Shown here in pieces: positions 11,367 through 23,394 of a stretch of DNA of 64,000 nt (its first letter is position 1; each line of letters starts with the position of its first letter). The notes beneath the pieces were generated by a model. The model worked only from the letters and a program-made list of their open reading frames with translations. It did not search any database and had not been told where the DNA came from. This DNA comes from Chlorops oryzae (lineage: Eukaryota > Arthropoda > Insecta > Diptera > Chloropidae), in contig CM035806.1 in assembly GCA_020466095.1 (NCBI GenBank), positions 98,608,669 through 98,672,668 of the forward strand. Reading direction: 5' to 3'. A program made the translations under genes and the position numbers.

Positions 11367-11473
11367 CGGCCTGATTATGTATTCCGACGGATCGAATCCG
11401 TTCGCATTTTGCAAATTTTTCAAAATGTGAAACTCCGAACGGCTTCAATCCGTCGGAATACATAATCAGGCCG
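11367..11473. repeat. 107-bp inverted repeat with 26-bp perfect arms
   Basis: CGGCCTGATTATGTATTCCG... at 11367-11392 is repeated as an exact inverse at 11448-11473. Inner pairs CCGTTCG/CGAACGG and CATTTTG/CAAAATG extend the stem. It could be a tiny foldback element or a structured-RNA region. Confidence 0.85.
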
Positions 11474-12608
11474 ATTAATATTATCAAAGGATTAGATTTC
11501 AGCAATTGTGTCCTCCGAAACTCTCACAGGGTCGAAATTTTCGGGTTTTACGAGTATTATAAAATTTTAAGCTGGCTGAGATAACAGGGACAGAGTCAGA
11601 ATATTCGATGCAACCGTTTTTCTCTTCCGTCATTAAAAAGCAATTACTGTGCGTTTTGGGCAACTTAAATTCAACATACTCGTATTGTGGAGCTGAACTA
11701 AGTGATTCTCGTCATACTGACAGCTACGATTGCTTGCTGATAGCAATTGTCCGTCTTTTAAAAGTCTTGATGAGAAAAAAAGTACAAAAAAAAAAACTTT
11801 GCACAAAACTTTTCGACACCCCCCACACCCACCCACCCTCTGTTGTTATGATCTTGAACGGCTTTAAGATTATTTCGGAAAATTATTAGACGTTTATTGT
11901 TTCGATGGGTAATGGATGAAGATTGATGGTGGCATAGCCGCATTCAACATCGACCGTTCGGCAATGGCGCTGTTACACTGATGACGCACACACAAACGTA
12001 CATACATATATCTCACTGTGTATCCCGTAACGGGACGCCGAAATCCCTGCTTTTCGTCCTTTTGTGTTGGAATTGTGTGTTTCGTTGTTGAGCCATGATT
12101 CAGTTATTGTTGATAAATATAATATCCTGACGGAATGTAGCCATGGCAAGCTTTTATGCGTTGTGAACTTTGTCTGAACCTTTTCAACAACAGCGACGAC
12201 AATACTCAAATGCAACAATAGGCATCTAATTTGAATTCAGCAATGCTCTCCCACTTATCGTAGATTTAATCAGTTGTTCTTTGTCATTAGTACAGCCATT
12301 GTTTTTCTTCTTTTTTTTTTTCTCTTTCTTCCCTTACTTTTGTAATAAATGCATATGCCATACAATGAATACAAATTGAATGTGCCGCATTGATGCTGAA
12401 TTCTAGTTAACAATGTCAAAATGGAATATAAAAGAGCTCTTTCTCTATTCACCTTAGCTTATCTCAAGCCGTAGAGAGAGAGAAAGAGAGAGGCTAAGAT
12501 TTGAAACAGAAAAGATTTAACGATATTTCTTGATTAGAAAATACATATAGTTGCAATTAAATTTTTACGCATAGTGCAGTGGCCTCTCGGGATTTTTTTT
12601 AACTCGTT
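11474..12608. other. unassigned DNA, no supported gene
   Basis: It contains short CA- and GA-rich microsatellite-like tracts (11818-11835, 12470-12492). There is no recognised element or coding signal. Confidence 0.3.
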
Positions 12609-12612
12609 TTAA

Positions 12613-13347
12613 GGGGACCTTCTGGTCTAGAGCACGAAAATTTAGGGTATTTTTATGATTTTTTTTTTGGTATTAAGCAAAATAAAAAACGATTTTCTAA
12701 GTATGCAGGCTTATTATATTCTTTATTGACAAAAAATAAAAAATGTTGTTGTAATTTTTTTTTTTTTTTTTTGGTATTTTAAAAATGGCGTTGAAGTGGA
12801 CCCTCTTTGAAAAAGTGCCTCCGTGGTGTGAAAGATTTTGGCAGTTCTGGTAATCGAAAAAAAAAAACAAAAATATGTTATTAATCAGAATGAATGCGGC
12901 TATGGCAGGAACTAGAATAAAAAATTTTTTTTTTTAAATTGACAAAATGGCGCATTTTTTTATTTCAACCATCAAAAACTCCCCTTTTTTTTGACCATTT
13001 TTTTTATGAAAAAATATGAAGTTCTTGAAATAAAAATTCGATTCTAGTTCGGGCCATAGCCATTGATATTATGAATAATATATAAAAATTCCAGACAAAT
13101 CGGTTCGATGGTTTTTTTGTTTTCATTCACACCAGGTCAAAAAAAGTGGTTTTGAGATAAACGCGTTCAAAGTTGCTTTGATCAAGCGCGCTGCCTGCTG
13201 TCTCCACCTTCTAAAAAGGCTGTAGCAAAACAAATATTGTCAATATCTTCACGAAACTTTGCCAGCATATTCTTAAAAGTCTATTCTTCCGAAATATATA
13301 AGAAAAAAAAAATCAATTTTCAAAAAATTCTAGACCAGAAGGTCCCC
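12613..13347. mobile_element. TTAA-flanked MITE family A, copy 1
   Basis: The element starts GGGGACCTTCTGGTCTAGA and ends with its inverse, TCTAGACCAGAAGGTCCCC. TTAA stands on both sides (12609-12612 and 13348-13351). Length is 735 bp. Copies 2 and 3 are at 22376-23101 and 26828-27622. A TTAA duplication is typical of piggyBac and Kolobok superfamilies; the G-run ends are closer to Kolobok, but without a transposase the class is open. Near the right end is GAGATAAACGCGTTCAAAGT, shared with family B. Confidence 0.85.
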
Positions 13348-13351
13348 TTAA

Positions 13352-14069
13352 GGGCATGGTATGGTTTTAAACCCGAAAAAAAGGCATGTTTTCATGATTT
13401 TTTTTTGGAGACATATAATAATGTTGGTTTATTTTCTTCATATACATGTTGCAGTTATGCTTATTAAGTGTATTTGGGGAAAAAAAAATTGAAATTATCG
13501 ATAGATAAATACGTGGTATCGATTCTCCGGAGGCTCCCCGAAAAAAAGTTGGTTTGCCGTGAACATGATTAGGGTTAGCGGTTCATCTGAAAAAAAAAAG
13601 GAAACATGTTTTTAAAAGGTAATTTGTATCCCAAGGTATCGCCGTGGCCTAATTTTTTTTAATAATTTTTTTTTTTTTTGGTAGCGTTTTGAAGTCAAAA
13701 ACGCGATTTTCGCTTAAAAATTGAGGTTACTTTATTATTTTAAAATAGGAAAAAAAATAAAAAAAAAAAGGGCCACGGCGATACCTGTTGATTTATGTGT
13801 ATAATAATTGAAAAAAATTTTAAAACGATCGGTCAAGTAGATTTTGCAGCATCGTGTTCACGGACTTCAAAAAAGTCGTTTTCCACAAAATCGATTTGAA
13901 ATTTTTTTTTCTACACTTTTTACACTAAGGTCCACTCACTTGAATCGCTGTATCTCCTTTAGTTTTAGTACAATTTACTTGGAATTTTTACACAATACTC
14001 TTGAAATGTTGTACATTCAGAAAAAAAATTTTAAAAAAAAACAACCCAAAAATTTTTTAAAACCTGCCC
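13352..14069. mobile_element. TTAA-flanked MITE family C
   Basis: The left end is GGGCATGGTATGGTTTTAAA and the right end is TTTAAAACCTGCCC, an inverse except for six extra bases on the left. TTAA flanks are at 13348-13351 (shared with the right flank of family A copy 1) and 14070-14073. Length is 718 bp, close to families A and B. The interior has poly-A/T runs and no coding. A related right end is at 46190-46304. Confidence 0.75.
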
Positions 14070-14073
14070 TTAA

Positions 14074-15477
14074 GTCTTTATCCGGCTAACCATAATTTAA
14101 AATAAATATTTTTTATTTTTTCATATTTCGACCTCTTGCTTTGACCGATATTTACGGTTACCACAAATTGAAATTGAAAAAAAAAAAATCAGAACAAAAA
14201 TAGTGTGTGTTTTTTTTTTATTCTTGAACTTAGTTTATTTAAACTTCTTGAAGGTTTAAACTTTCAATCGATCGTCTTCAAAAGAGTTTAACCGGGTTTA
14301 TTAATTTTAAATGAACATTTTTGAAAAATTAAAATATATCAAAAATTTGTTTTTATTTGGTCAAGTCTTGCACATTTATCAAAACTATAGCTACCGGCTA
14401 CCGCCGTATCAATAATATGGGGCCACGGGGCACAGTGTCGCGTCTCCATACTTCTCGTGGCCAAAAATATAAGGAGTTGTGCTAGAGCAATGAAATTTGG
14501 CATGGAGGTTTATTTTCATAAAATTAAGAAATTTTTAGAAAATGTTGAAAATCGAATACTTTTACCAAAATTGGTAGTTTTTTAGTAGTTTTTGTTAGGA
14601 ATAGATTTAAAAACATTTTTAGTTTACATTTATAGAAAGCATTCGGTGGCGTAGTGGATAGAGTGTGCTCCAAGCAACCCGTAGGCGACAATGGATTCAA
14701 TTCAATATGACAGAATTTGAAAATCCGCTACCACGCCTCATCGTGCCCTGCTTTTTTGCGTCTACTTTAACTAAACAAAGGAAAGATAAAAACAGTTAAA
14801 AAACAAAATAGAATATACGATACCAACTAAAACATATAAAAAAATTACCTTGATTGAATCTTATTGCCCCAAAAAAAAAAAAAAAAAAAAATGCCCAAAA
14901 AGAAACAAAATTTTTGCGCTTACCCCAGAACTACCCCTTCAAAGTGCGTTTCAAAAGAAAAAAAAAAACCCTAAATATCTATGTACGTACCGAGCTGAAA
15001 CTGTGAATAAGGGGGGAAGCTTTGCTCTATATTAAAAAAAAAAGGTACACTTGTATAATTACACAAGACGTGGGGCCCTTACTTCAATGTATTCTATCTG
15101 ACTTCTGAATTCAACCTTTAATAGGGCTTTTAATAACGTTACGAATGATTTTTAGACTGCGTCCGTACCGAATCTTATTTTCGATTTCCTGAATTTGCGC
15201 ATTCACTTCCTGTCATTCTATTCTTGCACCCACCTACGCATACAGCCAAACTCATAATTGAATTGACGCACTCGCACAATCATAGAGTCATGTGCCAAAA
15301 ACAAAATATTCAAAATAGCAAAGAAGAGTCTGAGAGAATACCAACGCCAACAAAGAGTAAAAACAAATTAACTTCCGAACTCCAGGTGGTCTACAAATTC
15401 AATATGAAATAGACAAAGTCCCTTGCAGGCCATTGGAGTGATTGGTACAACAAATGTTTCAAGTAAACTGCATTCGT
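14074..15477. other. unassigned DNA with a tRNA-like head at about 14648
   Basis: At 14648-14720 GTGGCGTAGTGGATAGAGTG looks like a tRNA A box, and ATGGATTCAATTC, about 45 bases on, is a weak B box. This suggests a decayed SINE head. The remainder is A-rich low complexity and anonymous sequence. Confidence 0.35.
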
Positions 15478-15978
15478 TCAAATAATAATAATAACATGGG
15501 TAACAAAAACCAAGCGTGGTTTTAGTTTGAAGATCCCGAAATACATGAGCGATCTACCTACTTGCATATGTTGTAATAGTTTTTTAGAAACAGGTCGCAA
15601 GACCATGCCCACTTCCTTATGAGTTGTGGCAGGCCCAACTAGGGAGGGATTGATCGAAAGAAGGGAGAGAGCCAACTTCATTCCCGAAATACCTACCAAA
15701 TCTACCCAATCTACTTCCATACCTATATTGCGCCTGCTGTTCGGAACCATAAAGGCACCGCATTTGACCAAAAATTCTGAAAAGAATATCCGCATCACCA
15801 GACGATTCGACTTTCCGAATGTACATCCGTAGCTTAAATATTCCGAAATTTCAAGTTTCATATAGAATCTTGCTAAAAATGAGTTTGGGGCATTTCGGCA
15901 GAACTTTAGCACAGATTGGCAGGACAGGTACCCTATAATCGGCATCTTAAAAGTGCTCCAGTCAAGTGTCTGTTCCAA
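15478..15978 (-). other. 166-codon open frame of unknown origin
   Basis: The frame is open for 166 codons on the minus strand. Its first codon is TTG, and the first ATG (MPIIGYL...) comes 12 codons in. I recognise no domain, signal peptide or transposase motif. The composition is not low-complexity. The opposite strand is also open over 15626-15832, which weakens the case. It is most likely chance or the remnant of an unidentified mobile element. Confidence 0.15.
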
Positions 15979-16261
15979 AATAAATAATTGCTAATGGGAA
16001 TGGCAATCCATAGTTTAAGACTAACTTATGACTTGCTTTCAAAAGCCCTTTCATAAACACCAATTAATCAATTTTGAAAAAACTATAAGCCTTTAAATTG
16101 AGGTACAATAGGCACGACAGAACGACACGACGATGGTTTTGTCGTCGTTGATCTTGTCAAATTTTTGTATCAATACACGCAGACCTAGTAACGAGGTACC
16201 CCCAAATGGATACCGAACAGGACACATTTCACATTCTGAAAGCCATCCGCACTATAAAAAC
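15979..16261. other. unassigned DNA
   Basis: No gene or element is recognised between the open frame and the long (GTCY)n element. Confidence 0.3.
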
Positions 16262-17130
16262 AAGTAAGGGTGTTATAGTCAGGTGAGCCTGACAATGGAA
16301 TACCCGACACAGACACATATCTTTAAATAGTTTTTAATATCAGGAGTTGTTTAAGGCCATAGGGGCCCCATATACCGACATTTGTTTAAATTCTTTAGGA
16401 AAACCGCCCCTTTGCCACGCCCACTTTTCCCATTATTTTTGCTTTTCTAATCGGAGGCCTTAATATACGTTCAAATTCTAAGTTTCAGTCAAATATCTCA
16501 AAAAAATCCGATTTTGGGGCAGTTTTGAGAATTTTGTGACAGACCCTAGTACTGGAGGTAGCCTGAATAATGGACCGATCAAGAAAATTTTTTGGGCAAG
16601 ATGCTTATGGCTACAAAGGAAGTATAAGTTCCAATTTTTGTTCAAGTCCCATAGGCGTTTCGGGAGTAGGAGACAATTTTCGAAAAAACAGCCCTTCTGC
16701 CACGCCCATTTTTCAATTTTTGGAAATAATACTACTGGCCTTTAAATATGTTTAAATATCAACTTTCATCAAAATATCTTGAAGAACTTCAATTTTAGAG
16801 CAGTTTTTGTGATTTTCGATAACAGACCCTAGTACTGGAGGTACCCCCAAAAATGGTCCGATCAGGTCCATTCTCAAACTTGTTCTTACTCATGTCCCCG
16901 TGAGCACTCATATCAAATTTCATCGAGATAGCTCAACTCCTTCGATAAGAAAACTGTATACAAACAGACGGACAGACAGACAGACGGACGGACATGTCTA
17001 AATCGAATCTCCTGGTGACGCTGATCATTTCTCTATATATTTTGTATGGTCTATCTCGACTGGTTCTGGGTGTTACCACACAACCACACAAACGCAATAT
17101 ACCCTCGACACAGAGTTTGTCGGGTATAAA
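16262..17130 (+). mobile_element. long mini-me/DINE-like (GTCY)n element
   Basis: It runs from AAGGGTGTTATAGTCAGGTG to TTGTCGGGTATAAAAA. It holds two direct copies of a module with GACAGACCCTAGTACTGGAG (about 16540 and 16824), then a GACR/GTCY microsatellite (ACAGACGGACAGACAGAC, 16965-16990), a conserved core and a TA-rich stretch. Dipteran mini-me/DINE elements are known for a core flanked by (TA)n and (GTCY)n. No protein is encoded. At least eight partial copies of this family lie in the window. Confidence 0.75.
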
Positions 17131-17936
17131 AAGTAGGAAAATGAGAGCGCTAAGGGCGCACTTCCATTTACAATTTCAAGAAGTTCTACATTTCCTTAGA
17201 AATTTTTACTCTATAATAATAACAGTTGTTTACAGAATTTTTCCTACAACATCTATATGCACCTTTCTTATGGAATCGGGCTTCTAAAACATTAAAAGTA
17301 AATATTGGACCCATATTTTATGCAAGCACTTTTAATACTTATACATATTTGAAAAACGAAAATCTTTTTAAGGGGCTATTGTAGCTTTTTCGAGCAAAAT
17401 GCTAGAATACAACCCTTCAGTAATATGGACTGACCCAAGTGTAGTCATCGGTCAGTCCCTCGATGTTACTTACTAGTACTAGTCCCTTCCTAATTCCACT
17501 TGCAATGTATTCAACTGACCTTTTTAACATGGGCCTGGCATTGCAGAGGGTCTAGTCCGCAAAATCGGCTGTTATTTTTTCGGTCGATAGTCGTAATTTT
17601 GTCTGGTTTTAGGATAACCAAATAAGGAAAATAAAAAACCAATTTTTTATTTATATTCTAAGTTTATGAAAGTGTCATTTACGGTCTACCTGAAGACCAA
17701 CCCGTTTATAACCGACCGCTGGCTAGCCGAATTCGATGGAGCGAACTACCATAATACAACCGGTAGGACTTGGACCGGTCAAAGACCAGTCCTTCTTAGA
17801 AAATTGACCAGCCCATTGCTGCAGGGAAGTTAGAAATTTAAGCCATATTACAAAAATTCGCTGCATACTTTCAAGCTTCAGTTTATAATTTTCACTGCTT
17901 ACATTGTCTTTACTCTCTCGCTTATAAAATAATAAC
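17131..17936. other. unassigned DNA, possible decayed element
   Basis: 17410-17830 has several related GGTCAGTCC and ACCGGTCAAAGACCAGTCC strings in both orientations. They may be motifs of a decayed transposon, but I cannot define the ends. Confidence 0.25.
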
Positions 17937-18178
17937 CAGGGCTCGGATTTTATTGCATTTAAAAATTTAAAGCATACTTCATGGAGTAAAAAATTTGTTC
18001 AACTCACATAAAGTTAAGATTCAGATCGATTTTTAACTTCAATATGAATTTTTTTGAAGTTAGAAAAGCGATTTGAAGTTCAACTTCGCTAAAATTGTTC
18101 GAAAAATGTTGGTAAGAAAAAATTTTTGCGCCATAAAGTATGCTTTAAATTTATAAATGCAACAAAATCCGAGCCATG
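17937..18178. mobile_element. 242-bp TIR MITE, copy 2, with 8-bp duplication
   Basis: Near-identical to 10081-10322. The ends CAGGGCTCGG and CCGAGCCATG are flanked by ATAATAAC at 17929-17936 and 18179-18186, a perfect 8-bp duplication. That points to the hAT class. Confidence 0.9.
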
Positions 18179-18336
18179 ATAATAACTTTGTAATTTCTCA
18201 ATCGTTTTTGAAAATTAATACATTTCTCATTTTGATGGGCTAGAAATTTTATATGCTCGAGATCGATTTTATAACATGCCGACGAGAGAAAAATTTGATG
18301 AATTTTCTTTAAAGAAAAGAGTTTTTTAAGGTTTAA

Positions 18337-19071
18337 GGGGGTCTTCTCATTGAAAACCCGTTTTTTGGACCCTTTTTAAAAAAATTCTTATTTGAAAACG
18401 CAAAGAATAATTGAAAACTTTTTTTATTTATTGTATTACAAAAGTTCAAAGTAAATAAAAAAATTTTTTGCCTCGATACGTGGGCTGTTCAAAAAGTAAT
18501 GAGACTTCAAAGTTGTGGTGAAAAAAAAAGGTGCCGTCACGGCGGCCACGATTCCGGGTCTCGGGAGCGTCCGAAATGGAAAAAAAAAACGGGGTTATAA
18601 TCAGTATAGATGTAATTCTCGGGTGAACCTCAAGCTTAATTTTGTGATTTTTTTTGACAAAATGGCGGCCATTCAAAAAAAAATTTCAATTTCGGGCTTT
18701 TTTTTTGTAGTTTAGTGTAAAAAAAAAATAGTAAAAAATTTTTTAAAATTATGGTCGAGGTTCACCCGAGAATGGTGACAATTCTGCGTCGATTCCACTT
18801 TGTTTCATGAAAATCGGTTCAGTTGAACTGGAGATATCATGGCCGCCAGTTCGAAAAACGTGGTTTCGAGATAAACGCGTTTAAAGTTTGAAGCAACGCA
18901 AAAATTACTCGGTTTAGCGCAGATCTTGCTCGACAAAGAAGGCTATATCCTCTAAACTATTTCGAATTTCAAAAAATCCTTTTAGGGGCATATTCACAAC
19001 TACCCAAGCTATAAATAAATGCAAAAAAAAAAAAAAATCGAAAAAAAAATTTGCTCAATGAGAAGACCCCC
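18337..19071. mobile_element. TTAA-flanked MITE family B
   Basis: The ends are GGGGGTCTTCTCATTGA and its exact inverse, with TTAA at 18333-18336 and 19072-19075. The length, 735 bp, equals family A copy 1, though the termini differ. The string GAGATAAACGCGTTTAAAGT near 18868 is shared with family A, so the families are related. No transposase is present. Confidence 0.85.
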
Positions 19072-19075
19072 TTAA

Positions 19076-20964
19076 AGCGTCTGCAGAATCATAGTTTCTT
19101 GACCGGTCTTAAAATTATGTTCTTAAAAGTAGAGAAGTTTATTTTCTGAAATTTGAGAGATAATTTTTTTAAATCAGATGAGATCTGCTCGAAAAAGCTG
19201 CAATACCAGGTTTAAAAATTTTCACCAAAAATCAAAATAAAATAAAAATATTTCATAAAAATTATTGAAACTTGCTTCCCTGTTCAGAAGTCCACAACAA
19301 AAGCGCATTTAGATGTCCTGAAAAAATAAAAATTTATTATTTGTAAGCAAGTGTAAATTCTAAAGGCGTTGATTATTTTTTTTTTTTTCATTTTTACTCC
19401 TTAAAATTATTCGCCGCATGAACAATGGCTTGAATCCACTTCAAGCGCGAATTGCTATTATTACGCAGAAGCTATACGCATACATATGTAGGTATATATA
19501 ACAATATATAACAATAGACCGAAAGCAGGATACGCGACTGACAGTCGCGTTTTTTATTTGCCTTGCGTACAATATCCTTTTTTTTTTTATCAATTTAGGC
19601 TGTGTTCATTTGAATTTCACGGCACTTTGGGCGTGAAAGTTGATATGCCATGAATTCGTTTTACCAAAAGCAGTCTCGAAGTCTCTCCGTGGATTCCCGT
19701 TCTGTGCTTGCTTTGTTGCTATTTCCTTTTGTTATGCGTTGTTGCAACAGCCAAATAATCAAATTAATTGTAATCACAATTTTAATTGAAAGTCAAACCT
19801 GCTCTCTAAGACGCACTTGTGTCGACGTCGAAAGGCACTTTAGACTTTTGATACTCAACAAGTTATGCGCTGCGCTGTGTTCGTAATTGCGGCCCTGAGA
19901 CTGAGACCGGCGGTGCAAAAATGGGGATGGCGATGGCGATGGTGGTGGTGGTGGTGGTGGTGGTGGTCGTAATGGTAGCGGCTAGCAGCTTGCCTTACGG
20001 AAACATTGTAAATTACTCACTAATTGCAACCAAATTGAACAAATTTGATGTGCAAACAGAAACGGTTCGGGTCGAGGGCTATTCGTATGTTCGTTTATGC
20101 CGCCTAAAACGCCTCTACAATCATTTTCTGGCCTGCCAAGTTGAGCGGTCACGCACTGTTAACCGACTCGAAGCAACAGGCTACAGCTAATGTGTTCTTG
20201 TCAGTCACCGAGCCTAGGCAAACTCAAACAAATTTTGGGTTGGCATGCGTCGCAAACACGAAAACGAAAGGACACAACACTACACACTTCTCTGCGCTCA
20301 GTAACAGAAAGTGCCTAGTGGTCAAGTGGTTGTCGTCCTATTCTAATCGTCCGTATAAAAGCATATATGCGTACATTTGCACTGATGTACACATTGACGC
20401 ACTTTCGTCATCAGTAACACCTCCTCCAGTCGGTTAGAAGAGGCAATTTAGAAATTTTTAGTTACACATTTCTTCATTCCACTTAAGTCGGAAACGCAAG
20501 TGAAAAGGATGTGAAGTCTCGCAGAGAAACGTTTTATTTAAAAAGTTTGCGACTCAATTATTGCTTGAGATAGATTAATGAATAATCTGGACTATTGGCC
20601 TTTTGGAGATAATTCATGAATCTTTCATCAATAGGGGGCTCTTATCGTAGGCGTGAGAATTATTTTTGATTTTTCATTCACATTTTTTAGTGTTAGCAAT
20701 GCATTTCGTCCCACGATTGTGTACCTCGTTCCTTTGAATCCATTGAAAGTTATCAAAAAGGATTAAAAAAAGAAGAACTAGCAATCAAAGAGACAAAGAA
20801 GAATATATTAAATTTTTTATAATAAATAAATTACACTGTGATAGTTTTTTTTCAAAAATTTAAAAAGACAAGACCGAATTTAACGGTTTCCCCCTATTTC
20901 GGGCACTAGGAATCGAACTGCATTGTTAGTTAATTATTAGCTGGAAAATAGGATTTTGAAAATA
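19076..20964. other. mostly unique DNA with a GGT microsatellite
   Basis: 19620-20440 is less AT-rich than the neighbours and free of recognised repeats apart from a (GGT)n run at 19940-19968. Open frames of 78-98 codons there are driven by composition and have no recognisable domain. The stretch could contain regulatory sequence. A short hairpin ACGCGACTGACAGTCGCGT lies near 19536. Confidence 0.3.
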
Positions 20965-21350
20965 ATATCGTCGGCTTAAAGTGTAAACCTGCTAACTAAC
21001 AATTTCAAAACTTTACAGGGTAAATAAAAAACACTTTTTTTCAAGACTTCAAAGTAGGGAAGGAGACCCTAAATATGGATGGTTTGTTCCTATATGAAGT
21101 CTCTTATAAATTCGATTCTGTGCACCATACAAAGTCTACTTGGAGTCACTTGTTGGTGTTAGCTGTGAACTTTCATCACAGTTGGACTTAGCAGTTTTAC
21201 TCATCACCAATTTCTCCGTATTTAGAATTTGAAATTCAAAAAGATTTTTTTGCCTGACGATGCAGTGTTCTTTTTTCTTTCGAATGACATCGAAAATTCG
21301 GAATCGGTTAAAAGTGGACTTAGCAGGTTTACACTTTAAGCCGACGATAT
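20965..21350. mobile_element. 386-bp MITE with 30-bp perfect TIRs
   Basis: ATATCGTCGGCTTAAAGTGT... at the left end is repeated as an exact 30-bp inverse at 21321-21350. There is no coding. The flanks (TGAAAATA and GAGAAAAT) give no clear target duplication, so the superfamily is open. Confidence 0.85.
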
Positions 21351-21884
21351 GAGAAAATTGAATATCTGTGTGTATTGAATCAAAAAAGTTAATTAAAAAT
21401 TCAAAATCAAAACCAACAACGTCTTCAATTAGCGGGAATTCTTTTAAAATCGCCGTTTCTTCGAATGGGTTTCCGGATTAGATCTGCAAATGTTGGTTCC
21501 AGAAAAGTTGGAAAAAGCCTACCAAAAATTTCAAAAATTTCTGCTTTCTTCTTTTCATGACACAAAAAAATTTTAATTTATTTATTTTCACCGCCATTTG
21601 TGATTAAAAGAGACAAGAAATATATTTAATATGTAATTGAAAAGCGAATTTGTACATTCATTCGCCGGAAATGGCACAGAAAGCGAGTATGGTAGCAGAA
21701 ACTTGGTATGGCAAAGAGCCAACATAAATTGAAGAATTTTGCAATCCAAAATCCGCATGCGAAAATTCGATTTATTTCCAATAATCAGATAAATTTTTCC
21801 CCCTCCCAGGATTTGCTTGCCAGTTTCCACTTGAACGTATTTTTAATTAAATTCAATCAATTTAATTTCATATGTTAATATCCG
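21351..21884. other. unassigned AT-rich DNA
   Basis: No supported feature. Confidence 0.3.
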
Positions 21885-22330
21885 ACCCATTGTTTCGAGG
21901 GTATATTGTGTTTGTGCGGTTGTGGGTAACACCCAGAACCAGTCGAGGTAGACCATACAAAATATATATAGAAATGATCAGCGTCACCAGGAGATTCGAT
22001 TTAGACATGTACGTCGTCTGTCTGTCTGTCTGTATACAGTTATCTTATCGAAGGAGTTGAGCTATCTTGACAAAATTTGGTATACGTGCTCACGGGGACA
22101 TGAGTAAGAACAAGTCCGAGAATGGACCCGATCGGACCATTTTTAGGGGTACCTCCAGTACTAGGGTCTGTTACGAAAATCACAAAACTGCCTCAAAATC
22201 TGACTTTTTTTCCAAATCTTTCAATGAAACTTAGAACTTGAGCGTATATTTTTGCCTCTGGTTAGAATTAAAAAAAAAAATTGGAATTTGGGGTTGGCAA
22301 AGGGTCGGGTTTCTTAAAGAAAAACATGTT
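21885..22330 (-). mobile_element. mini-me/DINE-like element, minus orientation
   Basis: On the minus strand it matches the right half of the 16262-17130 element: the CCCTAGTACTGGAGGTACC module, the GTCTGTCTGTCTGT tract near 22013-22032, the core and the GTTCTGGGTGTTACCC end. Confidence 0.75.
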
Positions 22331-22375
22331 AAAAGTTGTTTTTCAATTATTCTTAAAAAAGACGGTAGTACTTAA

Positions 22376-23101
22376 GGGGACCTTTTGGCCTAGAGCACGA
22401 AAATTTAGGGTATTTTCATGATTTTTTTTTGGTATTAAGCAAAATAAAAAACTATTTTCTAAGTATGCAGGCTTATTATATTCTTTATTGACAAAAAATA
22501 AAAAATGTTGTTGTAATTTTTTTTTTTTTTGTATTTTAAAAATGGCGGTGAAGTGGACCCTCTTTGAAAAAGTACCTCCGTGGTGTGAAAGATTTTGGCA
22601 GTTCTGGTAATCGAAAAAAAAAAAAAAAAAATATGTTATTAATCAGAATGAATGCGGCTATGGCAGGAACTAAATAAAAAAAATTTTTTTTAAATTGACA
22701 AAATGGCGCAATTTTTTATTTCAACCATCAAAAACTCCCCTTTTTTTGACCATTTTTTTTATGAAAAAATATGAAGTTCCTGAAATAAAAATTCGATTCT
22801 AGTTCGGGCCATAGCCATTGATGTTATGAATAATATATAAAAATTCCAGACAAATCGGTTCGATGGTTTTTTTGTTTTCCTTCACACCAGGTCAAAAAAA
22901 GTATTTTTGAGATAAACGCGTTCAAAGTTGCTTTGATCAAGCGCGCTGCCTGGTGTCTCCACCTTCTAAAAAGGCTGTAGCAAAACAAATATTGTCAATA
23001 TCTTCACGAAACTTTGCCAGCATATTCTTAAAAGTCTATTCTTCCGAAATATATATAAAAAAAAAATCAATTTTCAAAAAATTCTAGACCAGAAGGTCCC
23101 C
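22376..23101. mobile_element. TTAA-flanked MITE family A, copy 2
   Basis: 726 bp, TTAA at 22372-22375 and 23102-23105, same termini and interior as 12613-13347 with few differences. This is the clean reference copy for judging the disturbed third copy at 26828-27622. Confidence 0.85.
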
Positions 23102-23105
23102 TTAA

Positions 23106-23360
23106 ATCTCAGTACCTACTAAAAAAATGCAGCAATATATCCTTTTTATAACTACAGCCAATTAGCTCTCAAAACATGTACTATCCCCTTACAGGGGTAG
23201 TCAAAACTGATGCATGAATAATACACAAAATTTAACCGTTCGAGCTTTTTCAACATTGACTCTAAAAATTCTACGTAAGTTCATTTACAAATGAACAATC
23301 AAATCAAAATATCGGAAAGCCGCTTAGATCTACCCAGAGTGTAATACCATCCAAGCAATT

Positions 23361-23394
<34 letters not shown>

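Noticed and set aside
19530..19560. Hairpin followed by T-run resembling a bacterial terminator
   Set aside because: Eukaryotic context; a single short palindrome with T-rich sequence is expected by chance in AT-rich DNA.
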